From: Geodermatophilus sabuli | GTDB taxonomy: Bacteria; Actinomycetota; Actinomycetes; Mycobacteriales; Geodermatophilaceae | DNA length: 64,000 bases | Direction of reading: 5' to 3' | Assembly (NCBI RefSeq): GCF_900215145.1 | Contig: NZ_OBDO01000003.1 | Location: 62,001 to 126,000 of the forward strand | In this document: piece by piece, positions 16,186 to 24,923 of the stretch | Numbering within the stretch: the stretch's first letter is position 1 | Layout: each line of letters starts with the position of its first letter | The notes under the pieces: generated by a model | Databases searched by the model: none | Seen by the model: only the letters and a program-made list of their open reading frames with translations | What the model was told of the DNA's origin: nothing | Program-made: the position numbers and the translations under genes

Positions 16186-17316
16186 TCAACTGCGGGTGGG
16201 GCGAGCGGGCCTCGCGACGAAACAGCACGCTGCGGGGCAGTTGGTGCCCAGCCGCGGGACGGTGCCGGCGCGGCGCTCCCGCACCAGCTCCCGCACCGTG
16301 GCGACGAAGGCCGGGTGCGTGCCGGCCGTCCCCGCGCGGGCGAAGGCGAGCCCCAGCTCGGCGGCGGTCTCCCGTGCCTCGTTGTCCAGGTCCCAGATGA
16401 CCTCGAGGTGGTCGCTGACGAAGCCGACCGGGAAGAGGACGACCGCCCGCTCCCCCGCCGCGGCCAGCGCGCGCAGGTGGTCGTTGACGTCGGGCTCCAG
16501 CCACGGCACCGACGGCGGGCCGCTGCGGCTCTGCCAGACCAGGTCGAACGACCGGCCCGGCGCGGCGGCGTCCACGACCTGCTGAGCGGCGGCCATGAGC
16601 TCGGCCTCGTAGGCGTGGCCCTCGGGGCCGGCGACGGCGGCCATCGTGTCCGGGATGCTGTGTGCCGTCGCCACCAGCCGGGCGGTGTCGCGGACGTCGT
16701 CGGGCAGCGACGCCAGCGCGGCGGCCAGCGCGTCGGCGTTGGCCCGGACGAAGCCGGGGGCGTCGAAGTAGTGCGGGAGCTTCTCGGCCGTCGGCGCCCC
16801 CGGCCCGGACGCGGCGCGGGCCCGGGCGACGTCCTCGTGGTACTGCCGGCAGCCCGACGCCGAGGCGTAGGCCGAGGTGGCGAAGACGTAGACGTGCTCG
16901 ATGCCGTCGTCGGCCATCTGCACCCAGGCGTCCTCGACGTAGGGCGCCCAGTTGCGGTTGCCCCAGTAGACCGGCAGGTCCACCCCGGCGGCGGCGAGGT
17001 CGGCCTCGACGGCGGCGATCAGCGCCTTGTTCTGGTCGTTGATCGGGCTGACGCCGCCGAAGTGGTGGTAGTGCTCGGCGACCGCTTCGAGCCGCTCGCG
17101 CGGGATGCCGCGGCCGCGGGTGACGTTCTCGAGGAACGGCATGACGTCGTCGGGCCCCTCGGGGCCGCCGAAGGACAGCACCAGCAGCGCCTCGCGCCGC
17201 CCGGGCGGTGCCGGCCGGTCCGACGGCGGGACGCCCCCGTTGTTGCGGACGGCGAGCGAGGGGTCCTCGTCGGGGCGCTGGCCGGGGTGGAGGTCGACGT
17301 CGGTGGCGCGGGGCAC
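16186..17316 (-). CDS. hemH: Ferrochelatase (coproporphyrin/protoporphyrin)
   Basis: The 376-residue enzyme inserts ferrous iron into a porphyrin; actinobacterial members act on coproporphyrin III. Motifs seen are LSFGGPEGPDDVMPFLENV, FGGVSPINDQN, the catalytic ATAHSIP and FPVGFVSDHLEVIWDLD. A Cys in ASASGCRQYHED and a late cluster CPAACC match the cysteines that hold a [2Fe-2S] cluster in mycobacterial ferrochelatase. The GTG at 17316 with GGAGAGAAG upstream was chosen; the frame continues open as shadow. It is the last gene of fabG-fabI-hemH, the order of M. tuberculosis fabG1-inhA-hemZ. Confidence 0.95.
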   Translation of the reverse strand: MPRATDVDLHPGQRPDEDPSLAVRNNGGVPPSDRPAPPGRREALLVLSFGGPEGPDDVMPFLENVTRGRGIPRERLEAVAEHYHHFGGVSPINDQNKALIAAVEADLAAAGVDLPVYWGNRNWAPYVEDAWVQMADDGIEHVYVFATSAYASASGCRQYHEDVARARAASGPGAPTAEKLPHYFDAPGFVRANADALAAALASLPDDVRDTARLVATAHSIPDTMAAVAGPEGHAYEAELMAAAQQVVDAAAPGRSFDLVWQSRSGPPSVPWLEPDVNDHLRALAAAGERAVVLFPVGFVSDHLEVIWDLDNEARETAAELGLAFARAGTAGTHPAFVATVRELVRERRAGTVPRLGTNCPAACCFVARPARPTRS

Positions 17317-17353
17317 GGGTGTTCTTCTCTCCGGGGGCGGGAACGGATGCGGC

Positions 17354-17403
17354 TCACACGCCGACGGCGTGGCTCTGTGACCGTTCACACGCCTACGGCG
17401 TGG
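17354..17403. repeat. Near-duplicated 19-bp fabI end with inverted repeats
   Basis: The last codons and stop of fabI (17385-17403) are repeated with one change at 17354-17372, 31 bases away. Each copy is also a small inverted repeat (CACGCCG-A-CGGCGTG and CACGCC-TA-GGCGTG). Together they form two tandem hairpins between fabI and hemH. Confidence 0.6.
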
Positions 17404-18154
17404 AACCCCCCGTCCACGTGCACGATCTCGCCGGTGGTGGCGGGGAACCAGTCCGACAGCAGGGCGACGACGGCCTTGCCGGCGGGCTCGGTGTCGGTGA
17501 CCGACCAGCCCAGCGGGGCGCGTCCCTCCCACGCCTCCTCGAACTGCGCGCTGCCCGGGATCGACTTCATGGCCATGCTGCGCAGCGGCCCGGCCGCGAC
17601 CAGGTTCACCCGCACGCCCTCCGGTCCGAGCTCGCGGGCCAGGTAGCGGGAGGTCGACTCCAGCGCAGCCTTGGCCGCGCCCATCCAGCCGTAGACCGGC
17701 CAGGCGACGGTCGCGTCGAAGGTGAGCCCCACGACCGAGGCGGTGTCGCCGAACAGCGGGCGGCAGGCGTTGGTCAGCGAGGCCATCGACCAGGTCGACA
17801 CCTGGAACGCCGTCGCCGCGTGCTCCCACGCGACCTCGGGGAAGCCCTCCCCCATCGCCTCCTGCGGGGCGAAGCCGATCGAGTGGACGACGCCGTCGAG
17901 GCTGTCGCCGACGTGCTCGCGCAGCCGGTCGGCGAGGGTCGACAGGTGCTCGGTGTCGGTGACGTCGAGCTCGACCACCGGCGCCTCCTGCGGCAGCCGC
18001 TTGGCGATCCGCTGGCACAGCGACAGGGCGCGACCGAAGTTGGACAGGACCACGGTGGCGCCCTGCTCCTGCGCGATACGGGCGGTCGCGTACGCGATCG
18101 ACGCCTCGGTGAGGACCCCCGTGACCAGGATCTTCTTGCCCTCGAGGATGCCCA

Positions 18155-18155
<1 letters not shown>
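17385..18155 (-). CDS. fabI: Enoyl-ACP reductase (NADH), FabI/InhA type
   Basis: The 256-residue enzyme performs the last reduction of each FAS-II cycle. The NAD-binding start is GKKILVTGVLTEASIAYATA and the catalytic pair is Tyr155 and Lys162 in VYGWMGAAKAALES (Tyr-x6-Lys, FabI/InhA pattern). Ser92 in VVHSIGFAP aligns with InhA Ser94, a position linked to isoniazid resistance in mycobacteria. The ATG at 18155 overlaps the fabG stop (TGATG). It lies between fabG and hemH, as in mycobacteria. Confidence 0.95.
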
Positions 18156-18901
<746 letters not shown>

Positions 18902-19010
18902 CTAGTCGGTCGGCGCAGGTCACACCTCCGCGCGAGCAGGTCGGCGGCCGGGAGGCGCGACCGAGCCGACGGCATGGCATGGTGCCGTGATCGAGCTGGT
19001 GGGGGACGCG

Positions 19011-19892
19011 ATGACAGCCAATCGGGCGCAGCGCCCGGTGATCGCCGGGGTCGACGGGTCCGAGGTCTCCGTCCGGGCCGCCCGGCTCGCGGCAGCAGCA
19101 GCTCGCCGGCGCGCGGCGCCGCTGCACCTGCTGCACGCCTCGCTCGGCGTCACCGATCTCCTGGGCACCCGGGCCGATGCCGTCCTGCGTAAGGTCGCGG
19201 ACTCCCTCGCCGGGACCGACAGGGACGTCGAGGTGAGCTGGTCGATGGAGCAGGGCGACCCGGCGGACGTCCTCCGCGCCGTCTCCGCGGCGGCCCAGTT
19301 GCTGGTCCTGGGCGGCGGCCGGCGCGCCGGCCGGGTCGGCGGTCCGTCCATCGGGTCGACGGCGAAGGGTGTCGCCGCCTCCGCCCGTTGCCCGGTCGTG
19401 GTCGTGCCCGACACCACGACGTCGATCGTCGTCCGCGGCCGCCGTTCGGTGGTCGTCGGCGTCGAGGGACGCCGCGGCGAGGACGCCGAGGAGGACCGCG
19501 GCACGGAGGAGGTGCTCGGGTTCGCCTTCCGGGAGGCCTCGATCCGGCGCACGGACCTCGTCGCCGTCCACGCCTGGCGCGACCTCCCCGTGACGACGGA
19601 GTACGAGTCGGAGGGCCCTCTGGTCGACTGGGCCGCCGTCCGCAGCGACGAGGAACGCGTGCTGAGCACCGCGCTGGCCGGCTGGCAGCAGCGGTGGCCC
19701 GACGTCCTGGTCCGGGAGGTGATCGTCCGGGACCGGACTGCCCACGGCCTGCTCGCCGCGGCGCTGACGGCGGAGCTGCTCGTCGTCGGGCACCGCCGGC
19801 GCGGGCCGATCGCGACGATGCGGTCGACCACGCGCGCCGTCCTCCACCGAGCCACCGGCCCCGTGGCCGTGGTACCGATCGAGCCCCCGTGA
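19011..19892 (+). CDS. Universal stress protein, tandem UspA domains
   Basis: The 293-residue protein has two Usp domains (about residues 8-135 and 145-290). Each begins with a PVIAGVDGSE- or RSVVVGVEG-type strand, and the second ends near VVGHRRRGPIATM, an ATP-binding-loop-like G-x-x-G segment. ATG 19011 has GGTGGGGGA upstream. The alternative GTG 18987 has a TGGCAT box six bases before it and could be leaderless. Tandem Usps are linked to hypoxia and stationary-phase survival in actinobacteria. It ends 10 bases from the convergent DAHP synthase. Confidence 0.9.
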   Translation: MTANRAQRPVIAGVDGSEVSVRAARLAAAAARRRAAPLHLLHASLGVTDLLGTRADAVLRKVADSLAGTDRDVEVSWSMEQGDPADVLRAVSAAAQLLVLGGGRRAGRVGGPSIGSTAKGVAASARCPVVVVPDTTTSIVVRGRRSVVVGVEGRRGEDAEEDRGTEEVLGFAFREASIRRTDLVAVHAWRDLPVTTEYESEGPLVDWAAVRSDEERVLSTALAGWQQRWPDVLVREVIVRDRTAHGLLAAALTAELLVVGHRRRGPIATMRSTTRAVLHRATGPVAVVPIEPP

Positions 19893-19902
19893 CGTCGGCG
19901 GC

Positions 19903-21201
19903 TCACCCCCGCCCGACGACCGCGCGCCGCGCACGGGTCGCCGCGGCGAGCTCGGCGAGCGCCACCTCGGTCGTGTCGAGGTCGATGCACGCGTCGGTGA
20001 CGCTGGTGCCGTACTGGAGCCGCTCCGGGTGGCGGCGGTCGAGGTCCTGCCTCCCGGCGACGAGGTTGCTCTCCAGCATCACGCCGCGGATCGCCCGCTC
20101 CCCGCCGGCGAGCTGACCGGCGAGGTCCCGCACGACCTCGATCTGGCGCCGGTGGTCCTTCTGGCTGTTGCCGTGGGAGGCGTCGACCACGACCACCTCC
20201 GGCAGGCCCCGCCCGGCCAGCTTCCGCCTGGTCTCGGCGATGTGGGCCGCGGAGTGGTTGGGGCCGCTCCTGTCGCCCCGCAGGATGACGTGGGCGGTGT
20301 CGTTGCCGGTCGTCGAGAGCTGAGCGCTCACCCCGTGGTGGTCGACACCCAGGAACTCGTGGGGCGCACGCGCGGCCACGACGGCCTGGATCGCGGCGTC
20401 GATGCTCCCCTCCGGGGAGTTCTTGAAGCCGACGACGGACGAGAAGCCGGACACCCGCTCCCGCGCCGTCTGGTCGGTGACGTTGCGCGCGCCGACGCCG
20501 TTGTAGGTGACCAGCCCGTTGACGTACTGCGGCGTCAGCGCGTTGAGCGGTTCGGCCGCGACCGGCACGCCGAGCTCGGTGATCCGGCACATGAGCATCC
20601 GGGTCGCGACCAGGCCGACGCTGATCCGGCTCGATCCGTCGAGGAACGGGTCGTAGGCGAACCCCTTCCAGTCGACCTCGGTCCGAGGCTTCTCCGTGTA
20701 GGTCCGCATGAGGATCTCGAGGTCCCGGCCGTGCCGCTCCCGCATGCGGGCGAGGAACGCGGCGTACTCCAGCGCGGCGGCCGGATCGTGGATGGAGCAC
20801 GGGCCGGCGATGACGGCCAGGCGGTCGTCGGCACCCTCGACGACGGCGGTCACGGCCCGGCGCCCGGTTCGCGTCGTCGCGACGGACCCGGGCGACAGCG
20901 GGACGACGGCCGCCACCGCGGCCGGCGTGACGACGACGCTCAGGCCGGTGATGCGGGCGTTCACCAGCCCGGAGAGGTCGACGGGGTCCGCGGGCTCGAC
21001 CCCCAGCCGCTGCTGGACCCCCGGCAGCAGTTCGGTGAGCGCCGCGTCGATCTGCGCGTTCACCCGGGTCTGGACATCGAGCAGGAGGTCGGCGATCCGG
21101 GTCGCGTCCTCCAGGATCCGGTCAGCCGGAATGGGAGCCTCCTCGGTCGTTCCCCACGTCCACGACCTCGAGGAGGCGCGGACCCGCGCGGCCACCCGCA
21201 C
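19903..21201 (-). CDS. 3-deoxy-7-phosphoheptulonate synthase, class I
   Basis: The enzyme joins PEP and erythrose-4-phosphate, the first step to aromatic amino acids. Class I (AroF/G/H) marks are DDRLAVIAGPCSIHDP, KPRTEVDWKGFAYDP, RNVTDQTARERVSGFSS, DASHGNSQ and ESNLVAGRQ, with SVTDACID near the end; the metal-binding Cys, His, Glu and Asp are all present. An N-terminal ~60-residue helical stretch (DRILEDATRIADLLLDVQTRV) precedes the usual start of the domain. GTG 21201 is the first ordinary start, but no ribosome site supports it. An ATT at 21132 has GAGGAGG five bases upstream. Actinobacteria usually rely on class II enzymes, so this looks like an additional copy. Confidence 0.9.
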   Translation of the reverse strand: MRVAARVRASSRSWTWGTTEEAPIPADRILEDATRIADLLLDVQTRVNAQIDAALTELLPGVQQRLGVEPADPVDLSGLVNARITGLSVVVTPAAVAAVVPLSPGSVATTRTGRRAVTAVVEGADDRLAVIAGPCSIHDPAAALEYAAFLARMRERHGRDLEILMRTYTEKPRTEVDWKGFAYDPFLDGSSRISVGLVATRMLMCRITELGVPVAAEPLNALTPQYVNGLVTYNGVGARNVTDQTARERVSGFSSVVGFKNSPEGSIDAAIQAVVAARAPHEFLGVDHHGVSAQLSTTGNDTAHVILRGDRSGPNHSAAHIAETRRKLAGRGLPEVVVVDASHGNSQKDHRRQIEVVRDLAGQLAGGERAIRGVMLESNLVAGRQDLDRRHPERLQYGTSVTDACIDLDTTEVALAELAAATRARRAVVGRG

Positions 21202-21251
21202 GACCGGGCGCCGACCACGGCCAGTGTGCCGTCAGGCTCCCGGGCGATGAC

Positions 21252-22430
21252 TCACCGGCCCTGCCGACGCTCGGCCGCGGCAGCGGAGACGACCAGGAGC
21301 GTGCCCGCGGCCAGGAAGGCCGTCAGCGTCCCGGCGGCCTCGCTGAGCACACCGAGCGCGACGGCGCCGACGGCCTGACCGACGGTGAGCCCGATGAACA
21401 GGACGGCCGTCGCGCCCGCCGCGGCGGCGGGGACCCGCTGCGCGCCCCAGGCGAGCAGCACGCCGCTGAGCGCGACGAAGGCGCTGCCGAAGCACGCGAG
21501 GGCGATCGCGGCGGGGACCACGGCCCCCGGGAGTGCACCGAGCAGGACCGTGCCCGCGGCGGCGGCCAGCACGGTGGTCCGCCACGCGACGCGCAGGCCG
21601 ACCCGTCGGACCAGCACGCCGCTGAGCCCGCCGAGCAGGCCGGCCGCCCCGAGGAGGCACCACAACAGACCGGTGACCGCGGGGGGCAGCCCCCCGTCGG
21701 CGGTCATGAGGTCCCGGGCGAAGGTCCACACGCCGGCGCAACCGGCGCCGGCCAGGAGCGCGGCGACCAGCGGCCGGCCGAGCCGTGGGGCCAGCGCCCG
21801 CTCGTCCGGGTCCGTGCCACCACGACCGGCCGGGCCCTCCGGTACCGAGCGCCAGCGGGTGCGGCGGTCGGCGCACGCGGTGACCAGCAGCGACACGACC
21901 GCGAACCCCGCCCACGACCAGCGCCAGGCCTCGGGGACCGACAGCACCAGCAGCCCGCCGCCGACCACGCCGGCGCCCGTGCCGCCGTTCACCAGGCCCT
22001 GGGCCCGCGGCTGGTCCGGGAGGGGGATCGTGTGGGCGACGGCGGCGACCAGGGCCGGGGTGGCGGCGCCGGCGCCGCTCCCGGCGATCAACGCGCCCGT
22101 GGCCAGCGAGGCCCCGTCCCAGGCGGCGGCCACGAGGATCGAGCCGAGCGCCGCACTGCCGCCGGCCGCCCACAGGGCCCGGCGGGCCCGCCCTCCCCCG
22201 ACGAGGCGGCTCGCCACCACGGCCGCGCCGCAGTAGCCGACGTAGCCGCCCGCCGCGATGGCGCCGGCAGCGCCGGGCGAGAGCCCGAAGGCGGCGCGGA
22301 ACTGCGGCAGGTAGAGGCCGTAGCCGTAGCGGGCCAAGCCGTAGGTGACGGCGATGACGGCTGCGCCGGAGACCACCAGGGCCGCTCCGCGGGCGGTCTC
22401 CGTCGAGGACCGTAACGATCGTTTTGGCAT
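21252..22430 (-). CDS. MFS transporter (12-TM, YbfB-like)
   Basis: The 392-residue integral membrane protein has about 12 hydrophobic segments. The first helix region VIAVTYGLARYGYGLYLP and the AAGGYVGYCGAA segment resemble the YbfB/MFS_4 group of drug or metabolite exporters. Substrate cannot be read from sequence. The ATG at 22430 lies inside the operator shared with the divergent tetR: the left half of the 33-bp dyad encodes codons 3-7. A TAGCGT box 11-16 bases upstream would give a 5' leader of only a few bases. Regulation by the neighbouring TetR protein is very likely. Confidence 0.88.
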   Translation of the reverse strand: MPKRSLRSSTETARGAALVVSGAAVIAVTYGLARYGYGLYLPQFRAAFGLSPGAAGAIAAGGYVGYCGAAVVASRLVGGGRARRALWAAGGSAALGSILVAAAWDGASLATGALIAGSGAGAATPALVAAVAHTIPLPDQPRAQGLVNGGTGAGVVGGGLLVLSVPEAWRWSWAGFAVVSLLVTACADRRTRWRSVPEGPAGRGGTDPDERALAPRLGRPLVAALLAGAGCAGVWTFARDLMTADGGLPPAVTGLLWCLLGAAGLLGGLSGVLVRRVGLRVAWRTTVLAAAAGTVLLGALPGAVVPAAIALACFGSAFVALSGVLLAWGAQRVPAAAAGATAVLFIGLTVGQAVGAVALGVLSEAAGTLTAFLAAGTLLVVSAAAAERRQGR

Positions 22431-22443
22431 AACGATCGTTACG
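22411..22443. promoter_or_regulatory. TetR operator shared by MFS and tetR genes
   Basis: Perfect 13-bp arms (22411-22423 and 22431-22443) flank a 7-nt spacer. Each arm contains the 10-bp palindrome AACGATCGTT, so two dimers could bind. The element covers the MFS start codon and first codons and also overlaps the -10 box of tetR. Confidence 0.88.
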
Positions 22444-22445
22444 CT
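22440..22445 (+). promoter_or_regulatory. -10 box for leaderless tetR transcription
   Basis: TACGCT ends six bases before the tetR ATG at 22452. Its complement region also gives TAGCGT for the divergent MFS gene, so the two promoters overlap back to back within the operator. Confidence 0.6.
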
Positions 22446-22451
22446 AGAGCG

Positions 22452-23060
22452 ATGACGAGGGCAGCGGCCAGTCGACCGGCGCGCGAGCGGCTGCTGGCTG
22501 CGGCGGGCGAGCTCTTCTACGAGTCCGGCATCGCCGCGACCAGCGTCGACGCGGTCCTGGCTCGCGCCGGCGTGTCCCCCGCGACGATGTACGCCCACTT
22601 CGCCGGGAAGGACGCCCTGGTGGCCGCCTACCTCGAGCAACGGCACGAGGTGTGGCGGCGGACCTGGGACGCGGTCCTGGCCGAGCGCGAGGACCCGGTC
22701 GAACGGCTGCTGTCGCTGTTCGACGCGGTCGGCCGGTACCGGTCGCACGAGGGCAACCGGCGGGGCTGCGCCTTCCTCGCGGCGGCCACCGAGCTGCCGG
22801 CCGACCACCCGGGACACCGGTGGCTGGAAGCGGACACCCACCTGCTCGTGGAGCGCCTGCGCACCCTGGCGTCCGCCGCCGGCGTCCCGGACCCGGACGA
22901 CGCCGCAGCCACGCTCCTGTTGCTCTACGACGGCGCGCTGGACCGCTTCGCCCGCGCCGCCACGACGCCCGGCCTCCCCGACGACGACCCGCTGGTCCGC
23001 GCCCGCGCACTCGCCGCGACGTGGGTCGACGCGCAGCTCGCCGGCCGACGGCGGACCTGA
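22452..23060 (+). CDS. TetR/AcrR-family repressor
   Basis: The 202-residue protein has the N-terminal HTH (RERLLAAAGELFYESGIAATSVDAVLARAGVSPATMYAHFAGKDALV) at about residues 9-55 and a helical ligand-binding C-domain. It lies 21 bases from the divergent MFS gene with a perfect palindromic operator between, the classical layout of a ligand-induced efflux pair. It probably represses both genes. No ribosome site precedes ATG 22452, in keeping with a leaderless mRNA. Confidence 0.93.
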   Translation: MTRAAASRPARERLLAAAGELFYESGIAATSVDAVLARAGVSPATMYAHFAGKDALVAAYLEQRHEVWRRTWDAVLAEREDPVERLLSLFDAVGRYRSHEGNRRGCAFLAAATELPADHPGHRWLEADTHLLVERLRTLASAAGVPDPDDAAATLLLLYDGALDRFARAATTPGLPDDDPLVRARALAATWVDAQLAGRRRT

Positions 23061-23112
23061 GGCCGGCGCCCGTGGCGCACCGGCCCCTGCCGCGTCGGTC
23101 GACGGGGCACGC

Positions 23113-23511
23113 TCAGGTGACGGTGAAGTGACCGTTCATGCTGGGGTGCGGATCGCAGATGTAGCGGTACTCACCCGGCTCGAAGGTGACCACCCAGAGG
23201 GTCTCCACCTTCTCCCCGGGGCCGGTCTTCTCGTCGACCGCCCCGTCCCCACCACTGAGGTGGAAGTTGTGGTCGGCGGTCCGGTCCGTCACCTCGATGT
23301 TGTACTCGCCGGCGGGCAGCTGCGTCACCGGATCGCCGTTCTCGTCGACCAGGTCGATCTCGAAGGCGTCCGGGGACTCTTCGGTGCCGACGGTCGCCTG
23401 CAGTGTCGGCGCCCCGGCGACCGAGGTGTCCGAGGGATTCGGGTCCTCCTGGCTACACGCAGCGGCCAGCAGGAGGAGGACTGCCAGAGTCCCTCCGGTC
23501 GTAGGTCTCAT
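23113..23511 (-). CDS. Cupredoxin-like lipoprotein
   Basis: The 132-residue protein has a lipoprotein signal with lipobox LAAAC (Cys19) and a mature cupredoxin fold. Probable type-1 copper ligands are His81 or His84 in DHNFHL, Cys119, His122 and Met125 in YICDPHPSM, the plastocyanin/azurin order. It should sit on the outer face of the membrane and may carry electrons or bind copper. ATG 23511 follows GGGAGC. No copper oxidase or reductase is adjacent, so the partner is unknown. Confidence 0.85.
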   Translation of the reverse strand: MRPTTGGTLAVLLLLAAACSQEDPNPSDTSVAGAPTLQATVGTEESPDAFEIDLVDENGDPVTQLPAGEYNIEVTDRTADHNFHLSGGDGAVDEKTGPGEKVETLWVVTFEPGEYRYICDPHPSMNGHFTVT

Positions 23512-23887
23512 CTCAGCTCCCGGGTCTCGCTGCCCGTCCGGGTGAGCCGGAGCTCGCTCGATGTCGGGTCACGCCCGCTGTGACGGTGGACCTCCCACTT
23601 CCGGCGGGGGAGGTCGCTGCTGATGGGTCTACTCCCCTTCCTCCACGACGGCGGCCGAAATCGTCCACCGGCTGAAACACGTGCCGCCGCGTCGCGCCGA
23701 CCCAGCCCCTCCCCCCTCGTGGTCGAGAAGCTCCACCGCCGCCCTGCTGAACACCCACCGTGCAGTCCAGCGGAACGGACGCAGCGTCGGACACAGAGAC
23801 GGCCGCGGCCGAACGGGGCCTGGAGCGCCACCGACCGGCGGCATCCTCAGCCGCAGCGGGATACGAGCTGCCTCGTAGTCTGCCGGT
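23512..23887. other. Divergent intergenic region, cupredoxin / quinone oxidoreductase
   Basis: This 376-base region has no convincing ORF. Its clearest signal is the TAGTCT box at 23876-23881. No tandem repeat or strong hairpin stands out, and I could not place a promoter for the cupredoxin gene. Confidence 0.4.
23876..23881 (+). promoter_or_regulatory. -10 box for leaderless quinone oxidoreductase transcript
   Basis: TAGTCT ends six bases before GTG 23888 and no Shine-Dalgarno sequence lies between. Confidence 0.6.
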
Positions 23888-24859
23888 GTGCGAGCCGTGC
23901 AGATCACCCGCTTCGGCGGCCCCGAGGTCCTCGACGTCGTCGACCTGCCCGACCCGGTCCCCGGTGAGGGGCAGCAGCTGTTCGACGTCTCCTCGGCCGG
24001 GGTGAACTTCGCCGACACCCACCAGGTCGAGAACAGCTACCTCGCCCCGCAACAGCTGCCCCTGGTGCCCGGCGCGGAGTTCGTCGGGACCCCGGCAGGT
24101 GGGGGGCCCCGGGTGGTCGGGCTGCTCGACGGCGGCGGCTACGCGGAGAAGGTGGCCGCACACCCGCGCCTGACGTGGCCGGTGCCCGACGGTGTGACCG
24201 ACGAGCAGGCACTGGCCGTCGTCCTCCAGGGCGCGACCGCCTGGCACCTGCTGCGCACCAGCGCGCACCTGGCCGCCGGGGAGACCGTCGTCGTCATCGC
24301 CGGCGCCGGCGGGGTCGGCTCCCTGGCGGTCCAGCTGGCCAGGCGGTGGGGCGCCGGGCGGGTCATCGCCACCGCCTCCAGCGCCGAGAAGCGGGCGCTG
24401 ACCGAGGAGCTGGGCGCCGACGCCAGCGTCGACCCCGCCCTCGCCGACGACGACCCGAAGGCCTTCACCGCCGCGCTGCGCGACGCCAACGGCGGCCGGC
24501 CGGTGGACGTCGTCCTGGAGATGACCGGCGGCAACGTCTTCGCCGGGTCCCTGTCCGCGCTGGCCCCCTTCGGAAGGCTGGTCACCTACGGCATGGCCTC
24601 CCGCCAGGAGACCCGGACCGTGCCGCCGGGTGCGCTCATGCAGCGCAGCCGCGCCGTCATCGGCTTCTGGCTGGCCCACTGCATGACGCGGCCGCAGATG
24701 ATGGACGACGCGATGACCGAGCTGCTGCCGCTGGTGGCCGAGGGTGCGCTCAGGCCGATCGCCGGGGGCCGCTACCCACTGACCGCCGTCCGGGAGGCCC
24801 ACCAGGACCTGCTCGCCCGCCGCACCACCGGCAAGCTCACCCTCGACCCTGCGCGGTAG
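23888..24859 (+). CDS. NADPH:quinone oxidoreductase (MDR superfamily)
   Basis: The 323-residue protein belongs to the zeta-crystallin/QOR branch of medium-chain dehydrogenases. It has the N-terminal GroES-like part (VRAVQITRFGGPEVLDV, SSAGVNFADTHQVE) and a Rossmann domain with AGAGGVGSLAVQLAR near residues 138-152. Zinc ligands of true alcohol dehydrogenases are absent. It likely reduces quinones or reactive enones with NADPH. The GTG start is supported by the TAGTCT box. It is a single-gene unit. Confidence 0.9.
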   Translation: MRAVQITRFGGPEVLDVVDLPDPVPGEGQQLFDVSSAGVNFADTHQVENSYLAPQQLPLVPGAEFVGTPAGGGPRVVGLLDGGGYAEKVAAHPRLTWPVPDGVTDEQALAVVLQGATAWHLLRTSAHLAAGETVVVIAGAGGVGSLAVQLARRWGAGRVIATASSAEKRALTEELGADASVDPALADDDPKAFTAALRDANGGRPVDVVLEMTGGNVFAGSLSALAPFGRLVTYGMASRQETRTVPPGALMQRSRAVIGFWLAHCMTRPQMMDDAMTELLPLVAEGALRPIAGGRYPLTAVREAHQDLLARRTTGKLTLDPAR

Positions 24860-24923
24860 CGCGGCGGCCCCGTCCCGGGTCCCGGCCCGAGCCTGCGAGG
24901 GGTGGCGAGGACCGGGTCCGCCT

